From RUG13409 sp045616985 (GTDB taxonomy: Bacteria; Bacillota; Clostridia; Peptostreptococcales; Anaerovoracaceae), in assembly GCA_045616985.1 (NCBI GenBank), contig JAZLHU010000012.1, positions 26,473 through 90,472 on the forward strand: DNA of 64,000 nt, given 5' to 3'. Made by a program: the position numbers and the translations under genes. Within the stretch, counting starts at the first letter, position 1. Every line of letters starts with the position of its first letter. The notes beneath the pieces were generated by a model. The model searched no databases and had not been told where the DNA came from. It saw only the letters and a program-made list of their open reading frames with translations. Shown here piece after piece: positions 42,502-50,886 of this stretch.

Positions 42502-43908
42502 ATGGTTTTCAGCAGTCTGAGCTTTTTATTCATATTTTTGCCGTTAACTGTACTGTTTTACTTTTCAACAGATTCACATGAAATCAAAAACACAGTACTG
42601 CTTTTTGCATCTCTTGCTTTTTATTCCTGGGGCGAACCAAAGCTCTTGCTATTGCTGCTGTATGTTTCCGTCGTCTCCTACTATGCAGGAATACTGCTCA
42701 ACAAATACGAAGACGATGAGCCTGAAAGAAAAGCAATATTCATTATTTCCGTTGTACTGATTGTTTTAAACCTGTTTGTTTTCAAATATCTCAGTTTTAG
42801 CGTAAACACATTTGCCAACATATTCGGGCTTGACGACATTATGGATGATTTGATTCTTCCGACAGGCATCAGCTTTTACACTTTCCAGATACTGTCTTAT
42901 GTAATCGATTTATACAAAAAAGAAATCCCGGTTCAGACAAACTATTTTAAACTCTTACTTTATATTTGTCTCTTCCCTCAGTTAGTTGCCGGTCCTATCG
43001 TAAGATACTCAAGCATACAAAATGAAATCGATTTCAGGGCATCAAATGAATCCGAAACAGAAATTGGTGTAAAACGCTTTATTATCGGGCTGTCCAAAAA
43101 AGTGCTGATTGCAAATCAGGTTTCAAAATTCGCAAAAATAATCTATACAAGCCCCCATGGAACATACGATACGGGAATGTATTGGCTTGCAGCCATAGCA
43201 TATTCACTTGAGATCTATTTTGATTTTTCAGGTTATTCAGATATGGCTATAGGTCTGGGCCGAATGTTTGGATTTCATTTCGCAGAAAACTTTGAACATC
43301 CGTACACGTCGGGATCTATTACAGAATTCTGGAGACGCTGGCATATATCACTTTCCTCTTGGTTCAGGGATTATATTTATATTCCTCTGGGAGGAAACAG
43401 AGTTTCTTTAAAACGATATATCGTTAATATTTTCATTGTATGGGCTTTAACGGGTCTTTGGCACGGAGCATCCTGGAATTTTGTCTTATGGGGACTGTAC
43501 TACGCGATTTTGCTGTGCATGGAAAAATTTGTTCTGAAAAAATATTTAGAAAAGCTCCCTAAGGTTTTATCCGTAATAATTACATTTTTCTTCGTTACAA
43601 TAGGATGGATGATATTCAATTTAACTGATCCATCAGAATTCCTCCATGCTATTAAAATGATGTTCGTACCAACTCGTATTGATTTTTTATCAATGCTTGC
43701 CAACAACACGGAAATCGTTTTGCTGTTTATCTTTATCCCGCTTGGGCTGCTGCTTTCTTTCCCCGTTGGCAAAGTACTTACAAAGAAAACAGCACGCTTT
43801 AAATACGCCAAAAGTATTTCCGATACATGGCACATAATACTACTGTTCCTCTGCACTGTATTCTTAATCGCCACATCATATAATCCGTTTATATATTTCA
43901 GATTCTAA
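42502..43908 (+). CDS. MBOAT O-acyltransferase (AlgI/DltB-like)
   Basis: The 468-residue polytopic membrane protein has the MBOAT catalytic histidine His321 in GLWHGASWNFVLWG, a second conserved His281 in FWRRWHISLSSWFRDYIYIPLGG, and about ten to eleven helices. It is closer to AlgI (acetyl transfer across the membrane) than to DltB, and no dlt genes are present. A weak AGAAAG site precedes the ATG. With the DHHW protein it forms a two-gene acyl-transfer unit ending in a two-way terminator. Confidence 0.93.
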   Translation: MVFSSLSFLFIFLPLTVLFYFSTDSHEIKNTVLLFASLAFYSWGEPKLLLLLLYVSVVSYYAGILLNKYEDDEPERKAIFIISVVLIVLNLFVFKYLSFSVNTFANIFGLDDIMDDLILPTGISFYTFQILSYVIDLYKKEIPVQTNYFKLLLYICLFPQLVAGPIVRYSSIQNEIDFRASNESETEIGVKRFIIGLSKKVLIANQVSKFAKIIYTSPHGTYDTGMYWLAAIAYSLEIYFDFSGYSDMAIGLGRMFGFHFAENFEHPYTSGSITEFWRRWHISLSSWFRDYIYIPLGGNRVSLKRYIVNIFIVWALTGLWHGASWNFVLWGLYYAILLCMEKFVLKKYLEKLPKVLSVIITFFFVTIGWMIFNLTDPSEFLHAIKMMFVPTRIDFLSMLANNTEIVLLFIFIPLGLLLSFPVGKVLTKKTARFKYAKSISDTWHIILLFLCTVFLIATSYNPFIYFRF

Positions 43909-43913
43909 AAAAA

Positions 43914-43939
43914 AATAATCTGCTCAGGCAGATTATTTT
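43914..43939. terminator. Two-way terminator between MBOAT and deacetylase genes
   Basis: A 10-bp perfect stem AATAATCTGC/GCAGATTATT (43914-43923 and 43928-43937) with a 4-base loop has T-runs on both strands, fitting the two converging genes. Confidence 0.85.
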
Positions 43940-45158
43940 AAAGTGCATTTATTATTTTGTAGGCATCCAGCCTGCATTCTGACTTATTCAGTATTTCATC
44001 AAGATTGATACCCTTTTCAGCCGCTATATTTAATGCATATTTATACACATGGCCTCCGTTTGCCTTATCAAAAACTCTGCGCCTGACTGCCTCCCATCCG
44101 AACATAAGCATTGCAAGCTCCTGTTTTGAAGGCATTCTATCCAAATGTATACAGTTATCCGTAAAGGCCGGACACATACCTTTTTCTAAAAGAGAAGAAC
44201 AAATGTCATACCCTTCATCCTCGGGCGAAATATCAGAAAACTGACTTAACCGTAAAAGCTCGCTGACTGTGATAACCTTATAGCCAAATGAGTCTAAAAT
44301 ATCAAGCTGTATATCCAGGGCATCTGAAACAGGGGTGCGTTTTGCCATATTATAACCGTCCTTCTGAAAAATGATCTGACCGCAAAACGCATCGCCATTA
44401 AGCGCAAGCGGATTCGCGATAGCTTTCCGCATATCTTCAACCTCTTCTTCATAGGTGTTTTTCGGAAGCCACCCGCCCCCATCGGGAGATGCACCCAGAT
44501 ATTGATAACCAAGCATGGCATAAGCATCGTATGAAGTAAACTTGCCGTCGATCCTGTCAACATAATGAGGAGGCCTTCCAAGCATAACATTGTAGCCATG
44601 CTGCTCTTTCATAATGTCATCAAAGCGATGCAGATCCCTTACGACATCCTCAATGTTTCCGATATATTTTCTGTCTTGATACACAAATGGCTTCTTACCC
44701 CAGATTCTGTGCACATAACTATGGCTTGTTATTTCATGTGAACCGGAAAGGATTCTGGCTGTAATCTCGGGACAATTCTTCACGCCGGCAAAAGCATCTT
44801 TCTCAAATTCCGGATAGTGGTCGTATGAAACGCCGCTCCAAAGCGGGGTCCCCGTATCGCCGCAAGTATCAGGATAATTCTCGGATGTATCTCCGATGCA
44901 ATCAAACGTCCCCCTTGCACCATGCTTTTCAAGCACCTCGAGAAGACGGATCGTAAGCACCGTATCATCCCGTGCCGGATTTGCCTTTAAATTAAAAGGA
45001 CCGTCATCAAAAGTCATTGAACAGATGCGTTCATTGAGTTTTACATTGTTTATTCTTCTGACAGGAAAAATAATTGACGGTTCTCCGCCGATCAACATCC
45101 TTTTAGCCTGTTTTTTTACCTTTTTTGCTAAAGCTATCAGCCTTGTTTCCAAAGACAT
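43938..45158 (-). CDS. Polysaccharide deacetylase (NodB fold) with an SLH-like C-terminal segment
   Basis: The 406-residue protein carries NodB motif 1 TFDDGP (49-54; Asp51/Asp52) and motif 2 HSYVH (146-150; metal histidines 146 and 150), with motif 3-5-like GRPPHY and later segments. Residues about 307-355 read like an SLH domain (FSDISPEDEGYDI, then FTDN and SKQELAMLMF). There is no obvious signal peptide, though a basic N-terminal helix is present. It would remove N-acetyl groups from a sugar polymer or a lipid-linked precursor. It follows the PHP gene directly and shares the envelope island. Confidence 0.83.
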   Translation of the reverse strand: MSLETRLIALAKKVKKQAKRMLIGGEPSIIFPVRRINNVKLNERICSMTFDDGPFNLKANPARDDTVLTIRLLEVLEKHGARGTFDCIGDTSENYPDTCGDTGTPLWSGVSYDHYPEFEKDAFAGVKNCPEITARILSGSHEITSHSYVHRIWGKKPFVYQDRKYIGNIEDVVRDLHRFDDIMKEQHGYNVMLGRPPHYVDRIDGKFTSYDAYAMLGYQYLGASPDGGGWLPKNTYEEEVEDMRKAIANPLALNGDAFCGQIIFQKDGYNMAKRTPVSDALDIQLDILDSFGYKVITVSELLRLSQFSDISPEDEGYDICSSLLEKGMCPAFTDNCIHLDRMPSKQELAMLMFGWEAVRRRVFDKANGGHVYKYALNIAAEKGINLDEILNKSECRLDAYKIINAL

Positions 45159-45159
45159 A

Positions 45160-45888
45160 TTATTTACCTACCGCATCCAAAAATACACATTTAACAAAAA
45201 CTCCTGCCGAGGCAAGCTTTCGTACTATACTCTTGCTTTTCTTTCCCCGCTCCAATTGTGAATATCCCTTGCATATCCTTTTTGTGTTTTGAACAAGAAC
45301 AGCCGTTGTTTTATGAGCAAGAACGGCTGCTTTGATATCGGAAACATCATCACAATCAACTACAGTATATGCATTACCTACTTCCCCCATAGTGTGTGCA
45401 TCAGATCCGCCGATTTCAGCCAGATTTTGTTCTGCAATATAATTCTTTGCCAATTTATCAGCATAAGAGCATGACATCCATGCCCTGGCATTATAAACCT
45501 CCGCAGCATCCGGCTTAAGCGAAAAGCTGCTGCCGTTCCATTTTTCCTTTTGCTTATGCGAATACGGATGGGCAATAATTGCGATACCGCCGGCATTATG
45601 AATAGCCTTAATAACAGAAGCCGCATCAGGCAAAGCAGAAGTATCCACCATCGGTTCCGAGTCACACAATACTGCAGTTATATGCTCGTTTTGAGCTGAA
45701 TACTCACATCCGGGAAGCAGCCATACTCCACCTGTAAAGACAGGCGCCTGAAGTGAATATGAATTATGATCACAAATAAAAACACCATCAAGCCCCCGTT
45801 TTTTTGCTTCCTGCGCAATATTTTCAAGACTCAATTTCCCGTCAACAGAATTTTCGGTATGAACATGAAAATCAATTTTTAAACTCAT
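45160..45888 (-). CDS. PHP-domain metal-dependent hydrolase
   Basis: The 242-residue protein has PHP motifs: FHVHTENSVDG (His8, His10), a Glu/Asp in ICDHNS, AHPYSHK and the late GGSDAHTMG. The fold removes phosphates using three metals, in roles from histidinol phosphatase to polymer phosphotyrosine removal. It lies between the ATP-grasp and deacetylase genes with 10 and 1 bases of spacing, so it acts in the same pathway. GGTGG precedes the ATG. Substrate not assigned. Confidence 0.85.
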   Translation of the reverse strand: MSLKIDFHVHTENSVDGKLSLENIAQEAKKRGLDGVFICDHNSYSLQAPVFTGGVWLLPGCEYSAQNEHITAVLCDSEPMVDTSALPDAASVIKAIHNAGGIAIIAHPYSHKQKEKWNGSSFSLKPDAAEVYNARAWMSCSYADKLAKNYIAEQNLAEIGGSDAHTMGEVGNAYTVVDCDDVSDIKAAVLAHKTTAVLVQNTKRICKGYSQLERGKKSKSIVRKLASAGVFVKCVFLDAVGK

Positions 45889-45898
45889 AAACCACCAT

Positions 45899-47038
45899 TT
45901 ATTTCCGTTTTAACATACCACCCAAATACATAAGTGCAGGTTTTATATCATTGAATTCCAATAATCCATCCCTGACCTTCGGATCAAAACAGGAAAAAAA
46001 GGCAGAAAAACCTCGTTTAAGCTGACCCTGTTTCAGATAAGAAAAGCCTGCAGCAATATCGGAAATAATAAAATGCATTGAAGCATCATTATAAGCGGAA
46101 TCAATCAACAAATCATCAAGGTCTAAAGATTCAAAGAACCAGTTTTTTGACATGCTGTTTCCGCTGATGCGCGTTAGAGGATATGATCCCCAAACTCTTG
46201 GATTAGACTCCAGCAAATAAAATTTACCGTCATCAGCTTTAAACTCAAACATTACTATTCCGCTTAAATTCAAATTTTCAACTATACGGCTTGTATACTC
46301 CATGATTTCCGCTGAATCTGCACATTGACAGCACGCTGAAGGCCCGCCGCTGACCGGATACTCTCTGATCCTCTTATGACAAATCGAGCTGATAATCCGA
46401 CCGTCTTTTGCCAGAACGGAACATCCGTATCCATCACCCTGCAAATATTGCTGAACAATAATACGATCGCCGGGACATAGCTTATCAAAATAAGCTATGG
46501 CATCATTCAACCCTGCTGAATCATCTGTGATTCTGTATCGTTCAGAAGCTTGTAAACCGAATTTTTCCCCGCACGCCGGTTTGACAACACATGGAAAAGC
46601 GATGTCCTCGTACGGCGGAAGATAAATCTTCGGAACGGGAATCTCCAGTTTTTTTGCTAATTCAGAAAGCCCTGATTTGTCGTTAAGCAAAGCAAGCTTA
46701 TCCGGATCGGGCACTATAAAACCGCAAACATTTTCAAATCCCAATTCGTTTTCCGCCAACAAATTTAAGGTTCTTACTCCAATCGGCATGAGAGCCGGCT
46801 TTGATCCTTCGGATTTAAACACTTTTTCACATAAAGAATACAGCTCCCTGCCGTAGCTTTCCTGATTCAAAAAAACGCTTTCTGCAGCATACTTACTGTA
46901 AAATCCAAGTGGCGGCGTACTTTTATCGCATTCAACTGCAATAATGCGAACTCCCAATTCGGAAAGATCGCGTATAACTGCAAGAGACATTCTGTATCTT
47001 ACGTCTGTAATTATGGCTGTATATTTACTTAAATCCAT
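45899..47038 (-). CDS. ATP-grasp ligase, carboxylate-amine type
   Basis: The 379-residue protein has a preATP-grasp N terminus (KYTAIITDVRYRMSLA), then the ATP-grasp region with PCVVKPACGEKFG (about 148-160), GDRIIVQQYLQGDGYG and the metal-binding MFEFKADDGKFYLLESNPRVWGS cut by short gaps, a classic late Glu/Asn pair. It joins a carboxylate to an amine or thiol through acyl phosphate. Proteins of this type occur with PHP and polysaccharide deacetylase genes in Firmicutes surface clusters. No Shine-Dalgarno site precedes the ATG; a short upstream frame may couple it. Substrates are unknown. Confidence 0.85.
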   Translation of the reverse strand: MDLSKYTAIITDVRYRMSLAVIRDLSELGVRIIAVECDKSTPPLGFYSKYAAESVFLNQESYGRELYSLCEKVFKSEGSKPALMPIGVRTLNLLAENELGFENVCGFIVPDPDKLALLNDKSGLSELAKKLEIPVPKIYLPPYEDIAFPCVVKPACGEKFGLQASERYRITDDSAGLNDAIAYFDKLCPGDRIIVQQYLQGDGYGCSVLAKDGRIISSICHKRIREYPVSGGPSACCQCADSAEIMEYTSRIVENLNLSGIVMFEFKADDGKFYLLESNPRVWGSYPLTRISGNSMSKNWFFESLDLDDLLIDSAYNDASMHFIISDIAAGFSYLKQGQLKRGFSAFFSCFDPKVRDGLLEFNDIKPALMYLGGMLKRK

Positions 47039-47055
47039 TATAAGTCTATGCGTTT

Positions 47056-47097
47056 TCAGACAGATGCCGGGGTCAATTCAGTTGATGCAGTTCCCAT
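47056..47097 (-). CDS. Possible 13-codon upstream frame in the ATP-grasp leader
   Basis: An ATG at 47097 with AGGA ten bases before it opens a 13-codon frame (MGTASTELTPASV) that stops at 47056, 17 bases before the ATP-grasp ATG, which itself lacks a ribosome site. It has no repeated regulatory amino acid. It may allow re-initiation, or may be chance. Confidence 0.25.
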   Translation of the reverse strand: MGTASTELTPASV

Positions 47098-47126
47098 AAT
47101 GTTTATTTCCTGTTATCGTCCCTGCT

Positions 47127-47135
47127 ATTATAGCA
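47127..47135 (-). promoter_or_regulatory. Extended -10 upstream of the ATP-grasp gene
   Basis: TGCTATAAT on the minus strand (47127-47135) is a perfect extended -10 element; no good -35 is present at the right spacing. Predicted start near 47120 gives a leader of about 82 bases. Confidence 0.5.
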
Positions 47136-47149
47136 TATGTATATTATAC

Positions 47150-47178
47150 TTGCATATTATTTGAATTGGCTGTATAAT
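47150..47178 (+). promoter_or_regulatory. Promoter of rpsT
   Basis: TTGCAT (47150-47155), a 17-base spacer and TATAAT (47173-47178), 39 bases before the rpsT ATG. It is divergent from the ATP-grasp promoter in the same 180-base gap. Confidence 0.75.
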
Positions 47179-47217
47179 ACCCTGCGTATGATATTTTGTG
47201 GAAAGTGGGGTAAAATT

Positions 47218-47487
47218 ATGGCAAATATCAAATCTGCAAAGAAAAGAATCACAGTCATTCAGGCAAAAACTTTAAAGAACAGAAGAGTTAAGAACGCTCT
47301 TAAGGCTATTCTTAAGAACTTCTACAAGGCTCTTGACGAAAAGGATTTTGCAGCCGCTAAGGAAAAGCTTGGTCTTGCTGAGAAGAAGCTCATGCAGGCA
47401 GCAAGCAAGAATGTTATTCACAAGAATGCAGCTTCCAGAAAGGTTTCCAGAATGACAAAGGCCTTAAACAAGGCTCAGGCAGAATAA
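47218..47487 (+). CDS. rpsT: 30S ribosomal protein S20
   Basis: The 89-residue, lysine/alanine-rich helical protein matches S20 (ANIKSAKKRI, then KNVIHKNAASRKVSRMTKALN). The start is ATG 47218, after AAGTGGGG; a longer frame from 47137 would cover the promoter and is spurious. It is a single-gene unit, the only housekeeping gene on the plus strand here, with its own promoter and terminator, as is common for rpsT. Confidence 0.97.
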   Translation: MANIKSAKKRITVIQAKTLKNRRVKNALKAILKNFYKALDEKDFAAAKEKLGLAEKKLMQAASKNVIHKNAASRKVSRMTKALNKAQAE

Positions 47488-47530
47488 TCTCACCCGTCCC
47501 CACCTTATGCATAAGTTAAATGCATACAAA

Positions 47531-47558
47531 AAACCGGGAGTGTCTCCCCGGTTTTTTT
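47531..47558. terminator. Two-way terminator between rpsT and rpe
   Basis: An 8-bp stem AAACCGGG/CCCGGTTT region (47531-47538 and 47547-47554) is followed by seven T on plus and by six T on minus, serving both converging genes. Confidence 0.9.
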
Positions 47559-47576
47559 ATTTCAGTCTCCTTATCA

Positions 47577-48230
47577 CTATTTCAGGATTTTCTTAAATTC
47601 CTTTGTGCGCTTTGTGATGTCTTCCGCACCGTAAACCTTTGAACCTGCAACAAGTATATCGACCCCTGCATCAGCAAGCATTCTGCAGTTATCAAGATCG
47701 ACCCCGCCGTCAATCTCGATTGCAAAACTCAGGCCCTCCGCTTTTCTGATTTCATCAAGCTCGCATACCTTAACTACGGCATTTGGTATGAATTTCTGTC
47801 CTCCGAACCCCGGGTTTACCGACATAACAAGCACCATGTCCGCTTCCGGAAGAATATTTTCAAGAAGTGATACAGGTGTGGCAGGGTTAAGTGCCACGCC
47901 GGCTTTAACACCAAAGGACTTTATAAGCTGAATCGTTCTGTGAAGATGCACACATGCTTCCTGATGAACTGTTATAAACTCAGTCTGCGGTGTTACAAAG
48001 CTTTCTATAAGGCTGTCAGGATGCTCTATCATAAGGTGGACATCAAACGGCAGACTTGTTTTTCCGACCATTGCTTCAACAACCATGCTGCCGAAAGTAA
48101 TATTCGGAACAAACCGACCATCCATAACATCCATATGAACATAATCGGCGCCGCCTTTTTCCGTCTTTGCAATCTGTCTCGATAAATCAGCGAAATCAGC
48201 CGAAAGAATTGATGGCGCAAGCTTTGCCAT
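47577..48230 (-). CDS. rpe: Ribulose-phosphate 3-epimerase
   Basis: The 217-residue TIM-barrel enzyme interconverts ribulose 5-phosphate and xylulose 5-phosphate. Motifs are LAPSILSADFADL, VHMDVMDGRFVPNITFG, FDVHLMIEHP and the late EIDGGVD, which together hold the metal ligands. AAGGAGG precedes the ATG. It is the last gene of the thrC-to-rpe run and follows rsgA by 11 bases, the usual neighbour. Confidence 0.96.
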   Translation of the reverse strand: MAKLAPSILSADFADLSRQIAKTEKGGADYVHMDVMDGRFVPNITFGSMVVEAMVGKTSLPFDVHLMIEHPDSLIESFVTPQTEFITVHQEACVHLHRTIQLIKSFGVKAGVALNPATPVSLLENILPEADMVLVMSVNPGFGGQKFIPNAVVKVCELDEIRKAEGLSFAIEIDGGVDLDNCRMLADAGVDILVAGSKVYGAEDITKRTKEFKKILK

Positions 48231-48241
48231 GATAAGCCTCC

Positions 48242-49105
48242 TTAGTATTTTTTACGTTCAATAATGCTTTTGTATATGTCTTTATACGAATCATATCTTG
48301 TTTTTGCAATCAAACCGTCTTCAACAGCCTTGCAAACCGCACAATCAGGCTCGTTTAAATGTCTGCAATCATTAAATCTGCATTTTCCGAGATACTTCTC
48401 GAATTCGGGAAACAACGATGCAAGCTCCGTTTCATCTTCAAGCTCAAGTTCAAAAGCTGTAAAGCCGGGGGTGTCAAAAAGAAAAAAACCGTCTCCCTCA
48501 AAAAGCTCGGAATGTCTTGTTGTATTCCTTCCACGCAAAAGGCGTTCCGAAATATCCCCTGTCTGCGCGCTTCCACCGCCGATAAGTAAATTTGTAAGTG
48601 TTGACTTCCCGACGCCTGAAGGCCCTGCCAGCGCAACCTGTTTGCCGTAAATTGCTTTTTTAATATCTTCGATTCCGCTGTTGTTTTTCGCACAGATAAT
48701 AAATACGGGATAAATTGCTTCGTATGCTTTCTTAAAATCGGAAAGCATACCGCCTTCGGCCAAGTCTTCCTTGTTAACTGCTATAATAAGCTCTGCTTTT
48801 GCTTTTTCGGCAGCAGCCGCAAAACGGTCGAGCATCAAAAACGATGGTTCAGGATCCCTTGCGGCAGCAAGCAGAATAAACACATCAACATTGGCAACAG
48901 GCGGTCTGTCAAAGAAATTTTTTCTTTCAAGGATTTCATCAACGCTTCCGCTTCCCTCTTTTTTAAGAGAAAAAACAACCTTATCTCCTGCAAGGGGTGT
49001 AAGCCCCTTCTTTCGGAAGCTGCCCTTTGCCTTGCATTCGTATACTCTGCCCTCTGAAAGTACGTAATAAAAACCTGCTATACCCTTTACTATGGTACCC
49101 TGCAT
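48242..49105 (-). CDS. rsgA: Ribosome biogenesis GTPase RsgA
   Basis: RsgA checks late 30S assembly. It has an N-terminal OB fold, then a circularly permuted GTPase with G4 NKED (111-114) before G1 GPSGVGKST (161-169) and G3 DTPG (211-214), and a zinc-binding end with Cys242, Cys247, His249 and Cys255. The start is ATG 49105 with GGAG eight bases upstream; a TTG at 49123 overlaps that site. It begins one base after the prkC stop, so translation is likely coupled. Confidence 0.95.
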   Translation of the reverse strand: MQGTIVKGIAGFYYVLSEGRVYECKAKGSFRKKGLTPLAGDKVVFSLKKEGSGSVDEILERKNFFDRPPVANVDVFILLAAARDPEPSFLMLDRFAAAAEKAKAELIIAVNKEDLAEGGMLSDFKKAYEAIYPVFIICAKNNSGIEDIKKAIYGKQVALAGPSGVGKSTLTNLLIGGGSAQTGDISERLLRGRNTTRHSELFEGDGFFLFDTPGFTAFELELEDETELASLFPEFEKYLGKCRFNDCRHLNEPDCAVCKAVEDGLIAKTRYDSYKDIYKSIIERKKY

Positions 49106-49106
49106 A

Positions 49107-50885
49107 CTAACCTTCTCCTGCAAGTGTCTTTATGATATCCTCAACAGAAGCATCCTTTTTTATGCTGAAGGTGCCTGATTTAAGCTTGGTGTCATATTTC
49201 ATTTCCTTAAGTGTATCAAGGAAAGCTTCCTTTGATTCAACAATGCCTGCGCCTGCAAGCATTTCTCCGATTTTGCTTCCGGTCGAACCCTGTGGAATAA
49301 CAACTGTATAGGATTCACCCTTGTCGGTGACATTGTTTGTATCTACCGGCTGAGTGCCTGCTTCGCCCTCACCGAGAGAAACAACGATATTGATTTTTGT
49401 TCCCTGTTCTGCAACAGTATCCTTTACGGGGTCCTGTGAAATAATATAATCTTTGGGAAAATCTTTATCGTACTCGTATTTTACACTTCCAAGCACATAA
49501 TGATAGCTTTCGACAACCTTAGTTATATTACTTAGTTTCTTACCGACATCCTTCCCGACAAGATTCGGCACCTTGCTTTCGTTTTTTCCCTTACTGATAT
49601 TAACCTTGATTGTGGAACCGCGTTTTACGATGGAATCGGCGCTTGGTGTCTGGGAAATGATCTGACCTATTCCATACCTGTCGCTTGAAAGCTCCATGTC
49701 GATTTCAAGAGCAAGATCGTATTCAAGCATCTCCTCAGAAGCAAGCTCAAAATCCTTTCCGACAACGTTCGGAACCGGAACATCCTTTGATACTTCCTTG
49801 TTTTTATTGAATACGTTTTTATAAATCACGCCGCTGAGCGGAATTGCAATTATAACAGCAAGGACAAGCGCAATAATCCTTTGGGGATGGAAATACTTTT
49901 CTTTTTTTGCCTGCCTCAGACGCTTTTTTTCAGCCTTTTCCTCGCGGATCCTTGCCCGTTTTTCTTCAGGTGTTTCAGGCTTATCGGGATTATCAAGGAA
50001 GCTGAAATCAAGCTCTCCTTCCTCCTTACGCTGCTGAAGCTCACCCCAATAATCCGAAGGCTTTGAAAACTTGACAAAACTGAGATCCGTTATCATTTCA
50101 TCAACATTGTTATAACGATTATCGGGCTTTTTATCAGTGGCTTTTAAAATAATATCTTCAACATCCTGCGGGATCTGCGGTACCAGATGTGAAGGAGGAA
50201 CCATAGCCTCATTCATATGCTTTACGGCAACCTCAACGGCAGTTGCCCCATCGAAAGGAACCTTACCGGTAACCATTTCATAAAGCACGATACCAAGAGA
50301 ATAAATGTCGGAACGCTCGTCAACACCGCTTCCCTTTGCCTGTTCGGGGCTGAAATAGTGGATCGAACCCATTACCGCTTCTTTCTGATCGCCAACCAGA
50401 GTATCGCTGTTTACAACCTTTGCAATACCGAAGTCTGCAATCTTGGCAACATCATCAGCACCCAAAAGGATATTGTGAGGCTTAACATCTCTGTGAATAA
50501 GATTATGTCTGTGCGCGGTGGAAAGCGCCATGGCAATTTGTCTTGCAATGGATACCGCACGTCTTGGATCTAAAGGTGCTTCATGATTTATTGTTTCTGA
50601 AAGCGGAAGTCCTTCAACAAGTTCCATAACGATATAGTAGATATTGCCTTCTCTTCCTACATCGTAAACATTTACGATATTAGGATCTACTATGCTTGCC
50701 GCAAGTTGTGATTCTTTTCTGAAGCTTTCAATAAACTGCTGGTCTTTGGTATACTCAGGTCTTAAAATCTTTACAGCAACAAATCTGCTTAGAACTCTGT
50801 CCTTAGCACGAAAGACAACGGCCATTCCGCCCTCGCCTATCTTTTCCAGTAATTCATATCTGCCTGCCAGTATTCTGCTACCCAT
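49107..50885 (-). CDS. prkC: PASTA-domain Ser/Thr protein kinase with an MltG-like C-terminal segment
   Basis: The kinase senses muropeptides or lipid II and phosphorylates division and growth proteins. The kinase domain (about 10-275) has Lys39 in VAVKIL, Asp133 in HRDVKPHN and the DFG at 151-153. A basic juxtamembrane region and one helix (about 335-355) precede two PASTA domains (about 369-433 and 438-505). The final part (526-592; VVIPQGSTGSKIGEML, then GTFSIKK) looks like the small YceG/LysM-like domain of MltG, which I do not know as a standard part of PrkC. prpC lies directly upstream. Confidence 0.95.
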   Translation of the reverse strand: MGSRILAGRYELLEKIGEGGMAVVFRAKDRVLSRFVAVKILRPEYTKDQQFIESFRKESQLAASIVDPNIVNVYDVGREGNIYYIVMELVEGLPLSETINHEAPLDPRRAVSIARQIAMALSTAHRHNLIHRDVKPHNILLGADDVAKIADFGIAKVVNSDTLVGDQKEAVMGSIHYFSPEQAKGSGVDERSDIYSLGIVLYEMVTGKVPFDGATAVEVAVKHMNEAMVPPSHLVPQIPQDVEDIILKATDKKPDNRYNNVDEMITDLSFVKFSKPSDYWGELQQRKEEGELDFSFLDNPDKPETPEEKRARIREEKAEKKRLRQAKKEKYFHPQRIIALVLAVIIAIPLSGVIYKNVFNKNKEVSKDVPVPNVVGKDFELASEEMLEYDLALEIDMELSSDRYGIGQIISQTPSADSIVKRGSTIKVNISKGKNESKVPNLVGKDVGKKLSNITKVVESYHYVLGSVKYEYDKDFPKDYIISQDPVKDTVAEQGTKINIVVSLGEGEAGTQPVDTNNVTDKGESYTVVIPQGSTGSKIGEMLAGAGIVESKEAFLDTLKEMKYDTKLKSGTFSIKKDASVEDIIKTLAGEG

Positions 50886-50886
50886 A

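Noticed and set aside
47137..47217. N-terminal extension of rpsT
   Set aside because: It would cover the promoter -35 and -10; S20 starts at 47218.
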